Notes: generated by a model not told the origin, from the sequence alone. DNA of 64,000 nucleotides from Bradyrhizobium sp. (GCF_027307225.1 NZ_DAHUXJ010000149.1:1-64000), one strand, 5' to 3'. Numbered from the stretch's first letter, positions 1 to 12,138 are shown. Program-made: numbers and translations.

Positions 1-398
1 CCGTTGGAGCCCTTGAAGCTCGGATCGTCCATGATCATTTTCAACGTTTCTTCATTGGACTGTCCGAGTCCGAGCCGCTTGGCTTCTTCATCCAACGTGG
101 TCTCAGCAATGGTTTGCTGCAGCACCTGCCGGTCGATACCGAGGGCGCGGGCCTGTTCGTTCGAAAGCGGACGATGGAATTGGCGACCGATCTGTTGCAG
201 GCGGTCGGTGAAGATCCGGCGGAATTGCTCGGTCGATATCTCCGTGTGCCCAACCTTGGCCAACGACGACTGTCCAAAGCCCCTGAAAATGTCGGCGATG
301 CCCCAAATGCCGAAACTGACGATCAGGACGCCCATCACGATGGCCATGATAATTTTGCCGAGCCAGTTTGATGAGGCTTTGCGTATTCCTCGAAGCAT
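1..398 (-). CDS. PpiD/SurA-N-type periplasmic folding protein, N-terminal part (runs off the window)
   Basis: The first 132 codons of a gene that continues beyond the left edge, so it is absent from the ORF track. The protein begins MLRGIRKASSNWLGK, then has one hydrophobic segment (about residues 15-38, containing MAIVMGVLIVSFGIWG), then a helical region with the SurA-N pattern (TEQFRRIFTDRLQQIGRQF). This is the layout of PpiD-like peptidyl-prolyl isomerases: an inner-membrane anchor with a periplasmic chaperone domain that helps outer-membrane and secreted proteins fold near the Sec exit. The PPIase domain itself would lie outside the window. It is transcribed divergently from tpiA with about 245 bases between the starts. 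The family call rests on the N-terminus only. Confidence 0.82.
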   Translation of the reverse strand, partial: MLRGIRKASSNWLGKIIMAIVMGVLIVSFGIWGIADIFRGFGQSSLAKVGHTEISTEQFRRIFTDRLQQIGRQFHRPLSNEQARALGIDRQVLQQTIAETTLDEEAKRLGLGQSNEETLKMIMDDPSFKGSN

Positions 399-644
399 TG
401 GGTCCAACTTGTTGGCAGGAGGGAACCGAAGGCTGCCCGCGGGAATTCGTTTTTCGAATGCCACAAAAGAGCGTCACCGGATTGATAACGCATCATAAAG
501 TGGTGGCCACTCCCTCGCAACCAGCGCATTGCTGCAATTGAGAGAGTTAACGTCCGCACGATGGCGCCTGGCCCGATCTGGCCGAGTTTGATGGGCTCTG
601 CTAGCGATTGTCCTGACTTTGGTCCCTTGAAGGAACTTTCGGAT

Positions 645-1403
645 ATGAGCCCCACCATTCGGCCATTGGTCGCCGGCAACTGGAAAATGAACGGCCTGCA
701 TTCCTCGATGGCCGAGTTCGAAGCCATGATCGCTGGTGCCCCGCAGGTGGCGGGGAAGGCGGACCTTCTGGTTTGTCCGCCCGCCACGCTGATTTCAGCT
801 TTTTCCGCGAAATTGGTCGGCTCTCGGGATATCGGAATTGGCGGCCAGGACTGCGATCCGAAGGTCTCTGGCGCCCACACGGGCGATATATCTGCCGAAA
901 TGCTGGCCGATGCGGGCGCAAGCGCGGTCATTGTCGGCCACTCGGAGCGTCGAGCGGATCACGGCGAAAGCGATGCCTTGGTGCGGCAGAAGGCGGAGGC
1001 CGCTTGGCGCGCGGGACTTCTGGCCATCGTCTGCATCGGCGAAACCCAGAGCCAGCGCGATGCCGGGCAGACGCTGGAGATTTGCCGCGGCCAGCTTCAG
1101 GGCTCGCTGCCGGATGGGACCCGCGCGGACAACCTCGTGGTGGCCTATGAGCCGATTTGGGCCATCGGCACCGGCTTGACGCCGACGGTCAAGGATGTGG
1201 AGCAAATTCATCAGTTTATAAGGGAGACGTTGGGCACCCGGTTTAACGGAGAGGGTGCCCGGATGCGCATTCTCTATGGCGGCTCGGTCAAACCGTCCAA
1301 CGCGCGGGAATTAATGGGGGTCGCCAACGTGAACGGCGCGCTGGTTGGCGGGGCAAGCCTGAAAGCCTCCGACTTCCTTGCGATTGCGGCTGGCTGCCCC
1401 TAA
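645..1403 (+). CDS. tpiA: Triose-phosphate isomerase
   Basis: Interconverts dihydroxyacetone phosphate and glyceraldehyde 3-phosphate in glycolysis and gluconeogenesis. The 252-residue product has normal family length. The catalytic lysine is in GNWKMNG (Lys14), the electrophilic histidine in VGHSERR (His99) and the general-base glutamate in [11 protein letters not shown] (Glu169). The phosphate-binding YGGSVKP loop is near the C-terminus. I start at the ATG at 645, which is preceded by AAGGA about ten bases upstream. The ORF-track start at 561 would add 28 residues with no family counterpart. secG follows about 120 bases downstream on the same strand, a common bacterial order. Confidence 0.97.
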   Translation: MSPTIRPLVAGNWKMNGLHSSMAEFEAMIAGAPQVAGKADLLVCPPATLISAFSAKLVGSRDIGIGGQDCDPKVSGAHTGDISAEMLADAGASAVIVGHSERRADHGESDALVRQKAEAAWRAGLLAIVCIGETQSQRDAGQTLEICRGQLQGSLPDGTRADNLVVAYEPIWAIGTGLTPTVKDVEQIHQFIRETLGTRFNGEGARMRILYGGSVKPSNARELMGVANVNGALVGGASLKASDFLAIAAGCP

Positions 1404-1527
1404 CTGGAAGTAGGGTGGTGCCGGGGGTGACAATGCCCCGTGCAATCGTGTAACACCCCGCCCAAATCTATCCCCGCAAAACCGAAACCGGCTGCCGGAC
1501 AGCTTCGGTTTGCGACGAAAGGTCGAC

Positions 1528-1899
1528 ATGCAGACTGTCATTATCGTAATCCATTTGATGATCGTCGCGACGCTGATCGCGACCGTCCTGCTGCAAAAAT
1601 CGGAAGGCGGCGGCCTGGGCATGGGTGGCGGCGCGGGCTTCATGTCGAGCCGCGGTACGGCCAATCTGCTGTCGCGCACGACCGCTGTGTTGGCGACCGG
1701 CTTTTTCTTGACCAGCCTGCTCTTGTCGTGGCTTGCCAGCTACGACCGCAAGCCAAGCTCGATTCTTCCAGCGTCGCAGTCGCAGTCCGGGACTCCGGCG
1801 ACGCCATCGAGCGGAGGCGTTCTGGATTCGTTGAAGAAATCCGAGCAGCAGCAAACTCCGCCCGCGCCGTCAGGCCCGGAAGCGCCGCACTCGCAATAA
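1528..1899 (+). CDS. secG: Preprotein translocase subunit SecG
   Basis: Small inner-membrane subunit of the SecYEG channel that stimulates SecA-driven export. The 123-residue protein has the family pattern: a first membrane helix (MQTVIIVIHLMIVATLIATV), the cytoplasmic loop LLQKSEGGGLGMGGG, then GTANLLSRTTAVLATGFF leading into a second helix, and a Ser/Pro/Gln-rich tail as usual in Rhizobiales. The start at 1528 (MQTVII) is chosen because GAAAGG precedes it and family members begin there; the track start at 1510 adds MRRKVD. It lies between tpiA and pyrG. Other Sec and Tat genes occur elsewhere in the window (yajC-secDF, tatABC). Confidence 0.93.
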   Translation: MQTVIIVIHLMIVATLIATVLLQKSEGGGLGMGGGAGFMSSRGTANLLSRTTAVLATGFFLTSLLLSWLASYDRKPSSILPASQSQSGTPATPSSGGVLDSLKKSEQQQTPPAPSGPEAPHSQ

Positions 1900-1920
1900 G
1901 CGAAATTCGCAATAAAGCGG

Positions 1921-1943
1921 GAGGGCCATGCAGCGTGGCCCTC
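1921..1943. terminator. Inverted repeat after secG, possible terminator
   Basis: Eight-base arms GAGGGCCA and TGGCCCTC around a seven-base loop, 21 bases after the secG stop. No clear T-run follows, so intrinsic termination is only a possibility. Confidence 0.35.
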
Positions 1944-2070
1944 TACCGTGCTGCATCAGCAGTCTATATCAAGCCGCTGATATCTCTTTAATTTTGGCGT
2001 CACCCACAGGCCGTGAAAATTTCGCGGCGAAGAGCCTTTTCGTTTTGGCGAATCGGACCTGTGGCCTTAA

Positions 2071-3714
<1,644 letters not shown>

Positions 3715-3807
3715 TGCCGTGCGTCGGGGGCCTTTGACGGGCCCGCCGATTGTTGCGAAAAGACGCTCCCTCGCCATTACAAAAACAAGGTCAAAGGGAG
3801 TACGTCG

Positions 3808-4134
3808 ATGATCTATGAAACCCGCGTCTATCGCTGCGTGCCGGGCCGGCTGCCCGCGCTGCTGAAGCGCTTTGAGACCATTACGCTGAAGCTCTGGGAA
3901 AAGCACGGCATTCGCCAGGCCGGCTTTTTCACCACGCTGGTCGGTGAATCCAATCAGGAGCTGACCTATCTGCTCGCCTGGGAATCGCTTGCCGACCGGG
4001 AAAAGAAATGGGCGGCGTTCCAGAGCGATCCGGAATGGATCGCGGCACGCGCCAAGACCGAGGCCGACGGGCAGATCGTCGACAACATCGTCAATCAATT
4101 GCTGGTGCCGACCTCGTTCTCCTCCGTGAAGTAG
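3808..4134 (+). CDS. NIPSNAP-family protein
   Basis: A 108-residue protein with the NIPSNAP pattern: an N-terminal strand MIYETRVYRCVPGRLPALLKRFE and a tryptophan-rich core YLLAWESLADREKKWAAF. NIPSNAP domains adopt a ferredoxin-like dimeric alpha/beta-barrel fold; their bacterial function is not known. AAGGGAG sits at good distance before the ATG. The following VOC gene starts 24 bases downstream, so the two are probably co-transcribed. Family assignment is good; a biochemical role cannot be given. Confidence 0.8.
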   Translation: MIYETRVYRCVPGRLPALLKRFETITLKLWEKHGIRQAGFFTTLVGESNQELTYLLAWESLADREKKWAAFQSDPEWIAARAKTEADGQIVDNIVNQLLVPTSFSSVK

Positions 4135-4158
4135 CATCAAAGGGCGCAAGGTCCCGCC

Positions 4159-5034
4159 ATGCCCCAAGGTCTTGACCATATCGTGCATGCCGTCCGTGAC
4201 GTGGACGCGGCAGCGGAATTCTATGTCCGCGCCGGGTTCACGGTGGGCGGGCGCAATCGCCACCCTTGGGGGACGCATAATCGCATCGTGCAGTTGAAGA
4301 ACTGCTACATCGAAATTCTCGAAGTCGCCGAACCCGAAAAGATCGTGGCCCACAGGGCGCGATTTTTCTCGTTCGGCGCTTTCAGCCGCGATTTCCTCGC
4401 TTACCGCGAGGGCTTTTCGATGGTCTTGCTCAATAGCCGGGATGCGGCAGCCGATGCGCGCGCCTTCGAGGCAATTGGCATCGGTGCGTTCGATACATTC
4501 GATTTCACCCGCGAAGGCAAGAGACCCGACGGCAGCACGGTCAAGCTGGCTTTCTCGCTGGCCTTTGCGGCCGAGCCGAATTCGCCCGATCTTCGCTTCG
4601 CCACATGCCAGCATTATTTTCCGGAAAATTTCTGGAATCCGGCGTTTCAGAACCATGCCAACGGGGCCCGGCGCGTGCCCGGCGTCGTGATGACTGCTGC
4701 GGATCCGGTAAGCCATCAGAGTTTCCTTGAGGCCTATACGGGAGTGAAGATTGTCGCTTCGAGCGAGGATGGCGTAGCCGCGCACACGAAGAATGGCGAT
4801 ATCGTTATTCTTAATCCTTCAGCGGCTGGCGATCTCCTGGGATTCCCCGTCAAGACAAGCGGCGAGGGGATCGTGCTCAGCGCCATGCGCTTTACCGCCG
4901 CCGACCTGAGCCGGGCCGAGGGCTTGCATCGGAAGAACGGACTGGCGGTGCGGAGAAACGGGGAGAGGTTGATCATCCCGCCAGATGAGGGCTTTGGTGC
5001 AACCCTGATATTCGAGGCCGCAAAAGAGAGTTGA
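4159..5034 (+). CDS. VOC (glyoxalase/dioxygenase-fold) protein
   Basis: A 291-residue protein starting MPQGLDHIVHAVRDVDAAAEFY, the typical opening of a vicinal-oxygen-chelate module with a first metal-ligand histidine (His8). A further conserved-looking segment is GRNRHPWGTHNRIVQL, followed by CYIEILEV with the acidic ligand. The second half (around residues 170-285, RVPGVVMTAADPV onward) looks like a second, weaker VOC module. Members of this Rhizobiales group are usually annotated as glyoxalase-like without a known substrate. It sits directly behind the NIPSNAP gene and about 50 bases before kdsA. Confidence 0.75.
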   Translation: MPQGLDHIVHAVRDVDAAAEFYVRAGFTVGGRNRHPWGTHNRIVQLKNCYIEILEVAEPEKIVAHRARFFSFGAFSRDFLAYREGFSMVLLNSRDAAADARAFEAIGIGAFDTFDFTREGKRPDGSTVKLAFSLAFAAEPNSPDLRFATCQHYFPENFWNPAFQNHANGARRVPGVVMTAADPVSHQSFLEAYTGVKIVASSEDGVAAHTKNGDIVILNPSAAGDLLGFPVKTSGEGIVLSAMRFTAADLSRAEGLHRKNGLAVRRNGERLIIPPDEGFGATLIFEAAKES

Positions 5035-5083
5035 TCCCAGTCTCCGCGCCCGGCATGGTCGCCCGTGAACAGGACAAAAGGCT

Positions 5084-5929
5084 TTGAAACCAGTCGCTTC
5101 CGCAGCAGAGATCGTTGACGTTGGCCCGGTCAAATTCGGCAATCGCCTGCCGATCTCGATCGTCGCGGGCCCGTGTCAGCTCGAGAGCCGCACGCATGGG
5201 CTTGAGGTGGCGACCGCGCTGAAGGAAATTTCTGATCGTCTGAAGGTCGGCCTCGTCTACAAGACATCCTTCGACAAGGCCAATCGAACCAGCGCTTCCG
5301 CAGCGCGGGGAATAGGTCTGGCGCAGGCATTGCCGATCCTTGCAGAAATACGCGCGTCGGTGGGATTGCCTGTCCTCACCGACGTGCATGAAGCCACCCA
5401 ATGCGCCGAGGTCGCCCAAGCCGTCGACGTCCTGCAAATTCCGGCGTTCCTGTGCCGGCAAACCGATTTGCTGCTGGCCGCTGCCGCCACCGGCAAGGTC
5501 GTCAACGTCAAGAAGGGACAGTTCCTCGCGCCGTGGGACATGGCCAACGTCGTGACCAAAATTACGGGCGCCGGCAATTCGAAGGTGCTTGTCACCGAGC
5601 GGGGCGCCTCGTTCGGCTACAACACTTTGGTGTCCGATATGCGCGCACTGCCGATCCTGGCGCGTACCACGGGTGCGCCGGTCATTTTCGATGCGACCCA
5701 TTCGGTGCAGCAGCCCGGCGGCAAAGGCACGTCATCGGGCGGCGAGCGCGAGTTTGTGCCGGTTCTGGCGCGCGCAGCTGTCGCGGTCGGCGTCGCCGGC
5801 GTCTTCATCGAGACCCATCCCGACCCGGATCACGCGCCATCCGACGGACCCAACATGGTGCCGCTGCGCGAGTTCGAAGGCCTGCTGCGAAAGCTGATGG
5901 CGTTCGACAAGGTCGCCAAGAATGCCTGA
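5084..5929 (+). CDS. kdsA: 3-deoxy-8-phosphooctulonate synthase (KDO-8-P synthase)
   Basis: Condenses phosphoenolpyruvate with arabinose 5-phosphate to KDO-8-phosphate, the precursor of the inner-core sugar of lipopolysaccharide. The 281-residue protein shows family motifs IVAGPCQLES, YKTSFDKANR, VLTDVHEATQ, LCRQTDLLLAAA, NVKKGQFLAPWDM and FDATHSVQQPGG. The start is TTG at 5084, preceded by AGGACAAAAGG; no ATG occurs before the conserved core. It lies between pyrG and eno. The next reading frame downstream is the truncated MFS-like start at 5955. Confidence 0.96.
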   Translation: MKPVASAAEIVDVGPVKFGNRLPISIVAGPCQLESRTHGLEVATALKEISDRLKVGLVYKTSFDKANRTSASAARGIGLAQALPILAEIRASVGLPVLTDVHEATQCAEVAQAVDVLQIPAFLCRQTDLLLAAAATGKVVNVKKGQFLAPWDMANVVTKITGAGNSKVLVTERGASFGYNTLVSDMRALPILARTTGAPVIFDATHSVQQPGGKGTSSGGEREFVPVLARAAVAVGVAGVFIETHPDPDHAPSDGPNMVPLREFEGLLRKLMAFDKVAKNA

Positions 5930-5954
5930 AAACAATGCCTGAGAGCGTGATGCG

Positions 5955-6077
5955 ATGATGCCGCAGACCGTGCCGCGGCGGCGTAATCGCATGCCGCCCG
6001 CGATCAACATCATCGCGATCGCGACCTTTGCGGCAAGCCTCTCGGCCCGCGCGCTCGAGTTTAACCCAGCGACTTGA
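5955..6077 (+). pseudogene. Truncated 5' end of an MFS transporter-like gene
   Basis: A 40-codon frame starts 25 bases after kdsA. It encodes a basic stretch (VPRRRNRMPPA) followed by a hydrophobic run INIIAIATFAASLSARAL. From memory, this resembles the first membrane helix and loop of MFS permeases in Rhizobiales, which usually continue DPVLP and about 360 more residues. Here the similarity stops at about codon 35, and the next bases are the stop codon end of a lysR gene on the opposite strand. The simplest reading is a permease gene whose remainder was lost when the yeiH-lysR segment arrived. The short length makes this uncertain. Confidence 0.45.
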
Positions 6078-6936
6078 GCAGCGCGTCTTCGGCACGGCTG
6101 ACGTGCCGCTCCTTGTGGCGCAGGATGTAGAACGATCGGCGCGGCAGGCCGAAGCGGACCCGGTGGAGCGTCCTGGCGGCGATCGACCGCGCCGCCACCA
6201 GGTCCGAGATGGCCGTGGCCGCCTGGCCGGCCTCGACCGCAGACCGGACCGCTTCGTTGGATGGAAACTCCAGCGCTATCGGAAGATCGGACAGTTCAAG
6301 TCCGTTCGCGCGAAGCCCGGCTTCGAACATGGACCTCGTGCCGGATCCAGCTTCACGCAGCACCCATGTGGTCGTCGGCAAGTCCTTCGCGGAGACTTTC
6401 GGTCGACCGGCCCACGGGTGCCGGCTACCTACGGCCAGGATCAGGCTGTCGCCGTCAATTCTCTCCGCGGTCAGGAGATCAGCGTCGATTTCTCCCTCGA
6501 TAAAGCCGAGATCGGCACCGCCTTGCAGCACCGCCTGCGCGACCTGTTCGGTATTGGAAATCGTCAGCCGCAAATCGATGCCGGGATAGTCAGCGTGAAA
6601 CGCCTGGATGCGGCTCGGCAGCCAATAATTTCCGACCGTCTGGCTTGCAGCGATGGAAAGTGAGCCACGCTTCAAGCCGGCAAGGTCGTTGAGAACCTGC
6701 GTCGCGTCCCTCGCGCGGGTCAGCACCGCCCGGGCTTCGATGAGAAAATCCTTTCCGGTCTGGGTCAGCGCAATGCCCCGGCCGACACGGTCGAACAATT
6801 TGATGCCGTAACGCGCCTCGAGCGCCGCGATTGCAGCGCTCGTGGCGGACTGGGTGAGATTGAGTTCGTTCGCGGCTCGCGTGACGTGCTGCTTTTCGGC
6901 GACGGCAACGAAGATGCGCAGCTGTTCGAGGGTCAT
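6061..6936 (-). CDS. LysR-family regulator, YeiE/CysB-like
   Basis: A 291-residue transcription factor. Residues 1-60 form the winged helix-turn-helix (MTLEQLRIFVAVAEKQHVTRAANELN), and the rest is a LysR substrate-binding domain with ISNTEQVAQAVLQGGADLGFIEGE and TTWVLREAGSGTRSMFE. The gene lies six bases downstream of yeiH on the same strand, so the exporter and its probable regulator form one operon. In E. coli the YeiE regulator and the YeiH membrane protein are likewise neighbours and are linked to sulfite/sulfur stress. That a sulfur oxyanion is the effector here is inference from the pairing. Confidence 0.85.
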   Translation of the reverse strand: MTLEQLRIFVAVAEKQHVTRAANELNLTQSATSAAIAALEARYGIKLFDRVGRGIALTQTGKDFLIEARAVLTRARDATQVLNDLAGLKRGSLSIAASQTVGNYWLPSRIQAFHADYPGIDLRLTISNTEQVAQAVLQGGADLGFIEGEIDADLLTAERIDGDSLILAVGSRHPWAGRPKVSAKDLPTTTWVLREAGSGTRSMFEAGLRANGLELSDLPIALEFPSNEAVRSAVEAGQAATAISDLVAARSIAARTLHRVRFGLPRRSFYILRHKERHVSRAEDALLKSLG

Positions 6937-6942
6937 TCGTCC

Positions 6943-7995
6943 TCATCCAAACAGTTTGACCAGCATGAGACTAAAGCTCGCAATGAACAGGAAGGCGAGG
7001 GCGCCTAACAGCGCCGGCCGGATGCCCCTTGCCATGAGCTTGCGAAGGTCGGTTTCCAGCCCCATCGCCGCAAGTGCGACAGACAGCAGGAATGTCGTAA
7101 CGGCGGCGATCTCGGCCCTGTCGGCGGCAGGAACCGTGATCAGGCTGTTCAGTCCGACCACGGCGACGAAGCCAAGCACAAACCACGGCATGGGTAGCCG
7201 CGATGAAGCGGCCGAGGCCGAAGCTCGCGTTGAGGCGCTACGGGATGCAAGCCAGCCCAGCACGATCACGACAGGCGCCAGCAGGACGACCCGCGACAGC
7301 TTTGCGATCGTGCCGAATTCCCCGGCCGACTTCCCATACTGGAACGCTGCGGCGACCACTTGCGCGATCTCGTGGATGGAAGCGCCAGACCACAATCCAA
7401 AGGCGTGCGGATCGAGATGCAAGAGTGTCGGGAGAAGCGGGTAGGCGAACATCGCGACCGACCCAAAGATCGTCACGCAGGCGACCGCATAGGCGACATC
7501 CTCATCATCCCCGTTGGTCACCGTATTCGTGGCGATGACGGCGGAAGCACCGCAAATCGAGGTGCCGGCCGCAATCAACTGCGCCAGTTTTCGTTCGACG
7601 CCCAGCAATCGTCCCAGCGAAACCGTGAAGACGAAGGTGGCGAGAAGCGTGGTGGCGACGATGAGAAAGCCGCGCTCGCCGACGTCGATGATCTGGCTGA
7701 CGGTCAGTTGAAACCCGAGCAAAATGATGCCGAGGCGCAGGAGTCGCCGCATGCTGAAGGCGACCCCGGCTTTGGCGATGACCGGCGTGCCGACAAGATT
7801 GTGAAGGGCGGTGCCAATCAGGATCGCCAGGATCAGGGGACTGAACGCCGTCAATCCTGGCAACTCGCGCAAACCATAGGCAGATGCAGCGACCACGGAT
7901 ACCATCAGCAGTCCCGGAAGGACGGCCAGTGCGCGCCTGACATGCGGTGTAACGGGATCGGCATTGGATGCGAGCGATGAGGCGCGATCGGTCAT
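6943..7995 (-). CDS. yeiH: YeiH/UPF0324 family putative sulfate exporter
   Basis: A 350-residue polytopic inner-membrane protein with about ten hydrophobic segments. Family marks include [30 protein letters not shown], the conserved [13 protein letters not shown] loop and [14 protein letters not shown]. Members are thought to export sulfur oxyanions; direct transport evidence is limited. I start at the ATG at 7995, preceded by AAGGAG, rather than 8046, which adds 17 unlikely residues. The upstream region is strikingly AT-rich and carries a LysR-type palindrome. The gene heads a two-gene operon with the lysR gene. Confidence 0.85.
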   Translation of the reverse strand: MTDRASSLASNADPVTPHVRRALAVLPGLLMVSVVAASAYGLRELPGLTAFSPLILAILIGTALHNLVGTPVIAKAGVAFSMRRLLRLGIILLGFQLTVSQIIDVGERGFLIVATTLLATFVFTVSLGRLLGVERKLAQLIAAGTSICGASAVIATNTVTNGDDEDVAYAVACVTIFGSVAMFAYPLLPTLLHLDPHAFGLWSGASIHEIAQVVAAAFQYGKSAGEFGTIAKLSRVVLLAPVVIVLGWLASRSASTRASASAASSRLPMPWFVLGFVAVVGLNSLITVPAADRAEIAAVTTFLLSVALAAMGLETDLRKLMARGIRPALLGALAFLFIASFSLMLVKLFG

Positions 7996-8068
7996 GTTGG
8001 GCTCCTTGTTCTTGCCCAACGACCATCGCGGTGTTCGATCGTTCAATCCAACAGATTATAATCGTTAT

Positions 8069-8087
8069 ATCAATCGATTTATTTGAT
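8069..8087. promoter_or_regulatory. Inverted repeat ATCAA-N9-TTGAT upstream of yeiH, candidate LysR operator
   Basis: Perfect five-base arms with nine bases between, in an AT-rich stretch 74 bases upstream of the yeiH start. Dyads of this size are typical LysR-regulator sites, and a lysR gene is the second gene of the operon. Binding is inferred. Confidence 0.4.
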
Positions 8088-8106
8088 TAATATTGCGTCC
8101 TGGAAA

Positions 8107-8898
8107 CTATGCCAGGGCCTCACGAAAGAACGCGATGACTTCGTCGACCGCCGCCCGGGTCGGCTCGCCCGGCGCATCGATGAGGTCTCCGGTAAAGACC
8201 GAATGCGGTGGCTTTCCGCGGGCCTTCATGCCGCCGGGATGGCCGGCGCTGTCAGGCAATTCGGAGCCAGAAAAGGCGTCGCCAAAGGTAGTGCGTAGCG
8301 TTGCGAACCGCGGCGCCTTGCAGAGCTCGTCGCCTTCGAAGCGATAGCCGCGCAGCTTCAATCCCTGCCGTGTCCGGGCAACGACCTGCTCGAGATCGCG
8401 AAGAGCGATATCCAGTGCCGCGGCGGAAAGCGCCGGCGCGCCGGGCTGCGCGAGAACCGGCGCCAGCACGACGGGATCGAGCGCCATCGACAGAGCAAAG
8501 CCGCCTGTGACGCACATGCCGATAGCTCCGACACCGGGGCCTCCGCACTCCTGGTGGGCGAGGCGCGCCAGCGCGCGCAGCCAGTCCGTTACGGGGCTCG
8601 ACGTGTTGGCGCGCAGGATGGTGAATTCGCGTGAAATGCAGAGTGAGACGATCCGCGCCACGGAGGGCTTCTCGATATTGCTCGCATCGGGCTCGCCGAA
8701 CAGGATCGGGGCATAGACGCGGAAACCCGCATCACGAACCCATCGGCAAAACCGCGCAAGAGTTGGCGTGAAGCCGTAGATTTCGTGAACAACAATGATC
8801 GCAGGACCGCCAGTCCCCGTCACAAGGACCGGCTTGGTTTTGCCGAGCAGGCTGATGTCGCGTCTGGTGAAGTCGGTGATATCAGGCGTCAATTCCAT
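8107..8898 (-). CDS. Dienelactone hydrolase family protein
   Basis: A 263-residue alpha/beta hydrolase. The nucleophile elbow reads GMCVTGG with Cys129, the cysteine nucleophile characteristic of dienelactone hydrolases. An oxyanion and active-site region precedes it (IIVVHEIYGFTPTLARFCRWV), with Glu39 at the position of the conserved Glu of the family. Candidate Asp and His residues lie in the C-terminal part (HSVFTGDL). Substrates of such hydrolases vary, so no pathway is assigned. Its stop codon lies about 40 bases beyond the AT-rich yeiH promoter region. queF follows upstream on the same strand, about 50 bases away. Confidence 0.8.
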   Translation of the reverse strand: MELTPDITDFTRRDISLLGKTKPVLVTGTGGPAIIVVHEIYGFTPTLARFCRWVRDAGFRVYAPILFGEPDASNIEKPSVARIVSLCISREFTILRANTSSPVTDWLRALARLAHQECGGPGVGAIGMCVTGGFALSMALDPVVLAPVLAQPGAPALSAAALDIALRDLEQVVARTRQGLKLRGYRFEGDELCKAPRFATLRTTFGDAFSGSELPDSAGHPGGMKARGKPPHSVFTGDLIDAPGEPTRAAVDEVIAFFREALA

Positions 8899-8949
8899 GT
8901 CATCACCCCGTCGAGCTGCCAGTCTAACGAAACACCAACGAGCGGCATT

Positions 8950-9438
8950 TCATCCGCGACCGCGGTAGGGCGCCACGCCCTGATCAGGAATCCACATTCC
9001 CTTCGGCAGGGTACCGGTCTGCCAGAATACGTCGATCGGAATGCCGCCGCGCGGGTACCAGTAGCCGCCGATCCTGAGCCATTTCGGCTTGATCTCCGCG
9101 GCGATCCGCTTGCCGATCATGACCGTGCAATCCTCATGAAAGGCACCGTGATTGCGGAAACTCGCGACATAGAGCTTCAGCGACTTCGATTCCAAAAGCC
9201 ATTGGCCGGGGACGTAGTCAATCACGAGATGAGCGAAATCAGGCTGTCCGGTGACCGGGCATAGCGATGTAAATTCCGGCGCGGTAAAGCGCACGACGTA
9301 ATTGGTGTGTCTCTGCGGATTAGGCACGTGGTCGAGCCTGGCGGCCTCGGGCGTTGAGGGCCATTCGACGGCGCGGCCGAGCTGTAAATCGGACCGCTGG
9401 ATTGCGGATTTTGGGGCCCTTCGTGGCTTTCTGGACAT
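8950..9438 (-). CDS. queF: NADPH-dependent 7-cyano-7-deazaguanine reductase
   Basis: Reduces preQ0 to preQ1 in queuosine tRNA-modification synthesis. The 162-residue length marks the short, unimodular YkvM-type subgroup. The catalytic cysteine is in [15 protein letters not shown] (Cys60), with the acid/base aspartate at Asp67. The QueF signature LESKSLKLY is followed by [11 protein letters not shown]. The ATG is preceded by GGAGACC. It is divergent from eno across 133 bases. No other queuosine gene is in the window. Confidence 0.95.
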   Translation of the reverse strand: MSRKPRRAPKSAIQRSDLQLGRAVEWPSTPEAARLDHVPNPQRHTNYVVRFTAPEFTSLCPVTGQPDFAHLVIDYVPGQWLLESKSLKLYVASFRNHGAFHEDCTVMIGKRIAAEIKPKWLRIGGYWYPRGGIPIDVFWQTGTLPKGMWIPDQGVAPYRGRG

Positions 9439-9526
9439 AATTGGTCTCCGTTGTGCACGTTTTAGCCAATTCGAGTTTTCCCGTCACGGGCAAGGCAACC
9501 TTTTCCGCCCCATTCGCTTGCTGTAG

Positions 9527-10855
<1,329 letters not shown>

Positions 10856-10928
10856 AAGGCCGCCAGGGGCTTGTGTTTCGCAGCCAGCGCGAGATCATCA
10901 GCCCAAAGAAACCTAACGGGAGGACGTG

Positions 10929-12068
10929 ATGAGCGCCGATGGCAAAAGCGGTTTGCAGCTTCGTTCGTTGATCAAGAAAAGCGGCGAACTCGAAATATCG
11001 CTGGTTGATGTCCCGACACCGGAGCCAGCGGCCGATGAGGTCGTGGTCCGGGTCGAGGCAGCACCGATCAACCCGTCCGATCTTGGACTTCTCGTCGGCG
11101 CCGCCGATATGAGCACCGTGAAAGCGGGCGGGACCACGGACGCACCCGTCATCACTGCGCGCGTGCCTGAGGCAGCGATGCGGGGAATGGGAGCGCGTCT
11201 CGATCAATCCATGCCGGTCGGCAACGAGGGCGCCGGCGTCGTGATCAGAACCGGATCGTCCGATGCCGCAAAGGCGCTGATGGGCAAGAACGTCGCGATG
11301 ATCGGCGGCGCGATGTATGCGCAATACCGCACGATCAAGGCCAGCGATTGTACCGTGCTCCCGGAAGGCACGACGCCCGCCGAAGGCGCTTCCTGGTTCG
11401 TCAATCCGCTGACGGCGCTTGGCATGGTCGAGACCATGCGGCGCGAAGGTCACAAGGCGCTGGTGCATACGGCTGCCGCTTCCAATCTCGGGCAGATGCT
11501 CAACAAGATCTGCCTCAAGGACGGTGTCGCGCTGGTCAACATCGTTCGCAGTTCCGAGCAGGCCGAAATCCTGCGCAGGATCGGCGCCAAACATGTCGTT
11601 GACTCCAAGTCGCCGACATTCCTGAACGACCTGACCGACGCGCTCGCCGAAACCGGTGCGACCATCGCGTTTGATGCCATCGGTGGCGGCAAGCTAGCGG
11701 GGCAGATTCTCGGCTGCATGGAGGTGGCGATCAACAAGACGGCGAAGGCCTATAGCCGTTATGGGTCCAACGTGCACAAGCAGGTCTATATCTACGGCTC
11801 GCTCGATCCCGGTCCGGTTGAGTTGAACCGGTCTTTCGGAATGGCCTGGGGCGTCGGCGGCTGGCTGTTGTTTCCGTTTATCATGAAGGTCGGACCGGCC
11901 GAGGTGACGAGCCTTCGCCAGCGCGTTGTTTCCGAGCTGAAGACCACGTTTGCGAGCCACTACACGCAGGTCGTCTCGTTGCAGGAAGCGCTCCAGCTCT
12001 CTCATCTTGCCGTCTACGGTAAGCGCGCCACCGGTGAGAAGTATCTGATCAACCCCAGTAAGGGCTGA
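10929..12068 (+). CDS. MDR-family (zinc-type alcohol dehydrogenase-like) NAD(P)-dependent oxidoreductase
   Basis: A 379-residue medium-chain dehydrogenase/reductase-like protein. Residues 1-150 form the GroES-like part with VDVPTPEPAADEVVVRVEAAPINPSDLGLL and NEGAGVV. A Rossmann fold follows (KALVHTAAASNLGQML, then a segment ending GAKHVVDSK). The zinc-ligand cysteines of true alcohol dehydrogenases are not evident, so it is closer to quinone-oxidoreductase-like members. I prefer the ATG at 10929, four bases after GGGAGGAC's purine core region, over the adjacent GTG at 10926, which is too close to that Shine-Dalgarno. Substrate unknown. Confidence 0.78.
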   Translation: MSADGKSGLQLRSLIKKSGELEISLVDVPTPEPAADEVVVRVEAAPINPSDLGLLVGAADMSTVKAGGTTDAPVITARVPEAAMRGMGARLDQSMPVGNEGAGVVIRTGSSDAAKALMGKNVAMIGGAMYAQYRTIKASDCTVLPEGTTPAEGASWFVNPLTALGMVETMRREGHKALVHTAAASNLGQMLNKICLKDGVALVNIVRSSEQAEILRRIGAKHVVDSKSPTFLNDLTDALAETGATIAFDAIGGGKLAGQILGCMEVAINKTAKAYSRYGSNVHKQVYIYGSLDPGPVELNRSFGMAWGVGGWLLFPFIMKVGPAEVTSLRQRVVSELKTTFASHYTQVVSLQEALQLSHLAVYGKRATGEKYLINPSKG

Positions 12069-12138
12069 TCGTTCTCGATTGGGTTACCAGCATAGCAAGG
12101 AGTTATCGGGGTACATTATCAAACAGGGGGATACGTCC

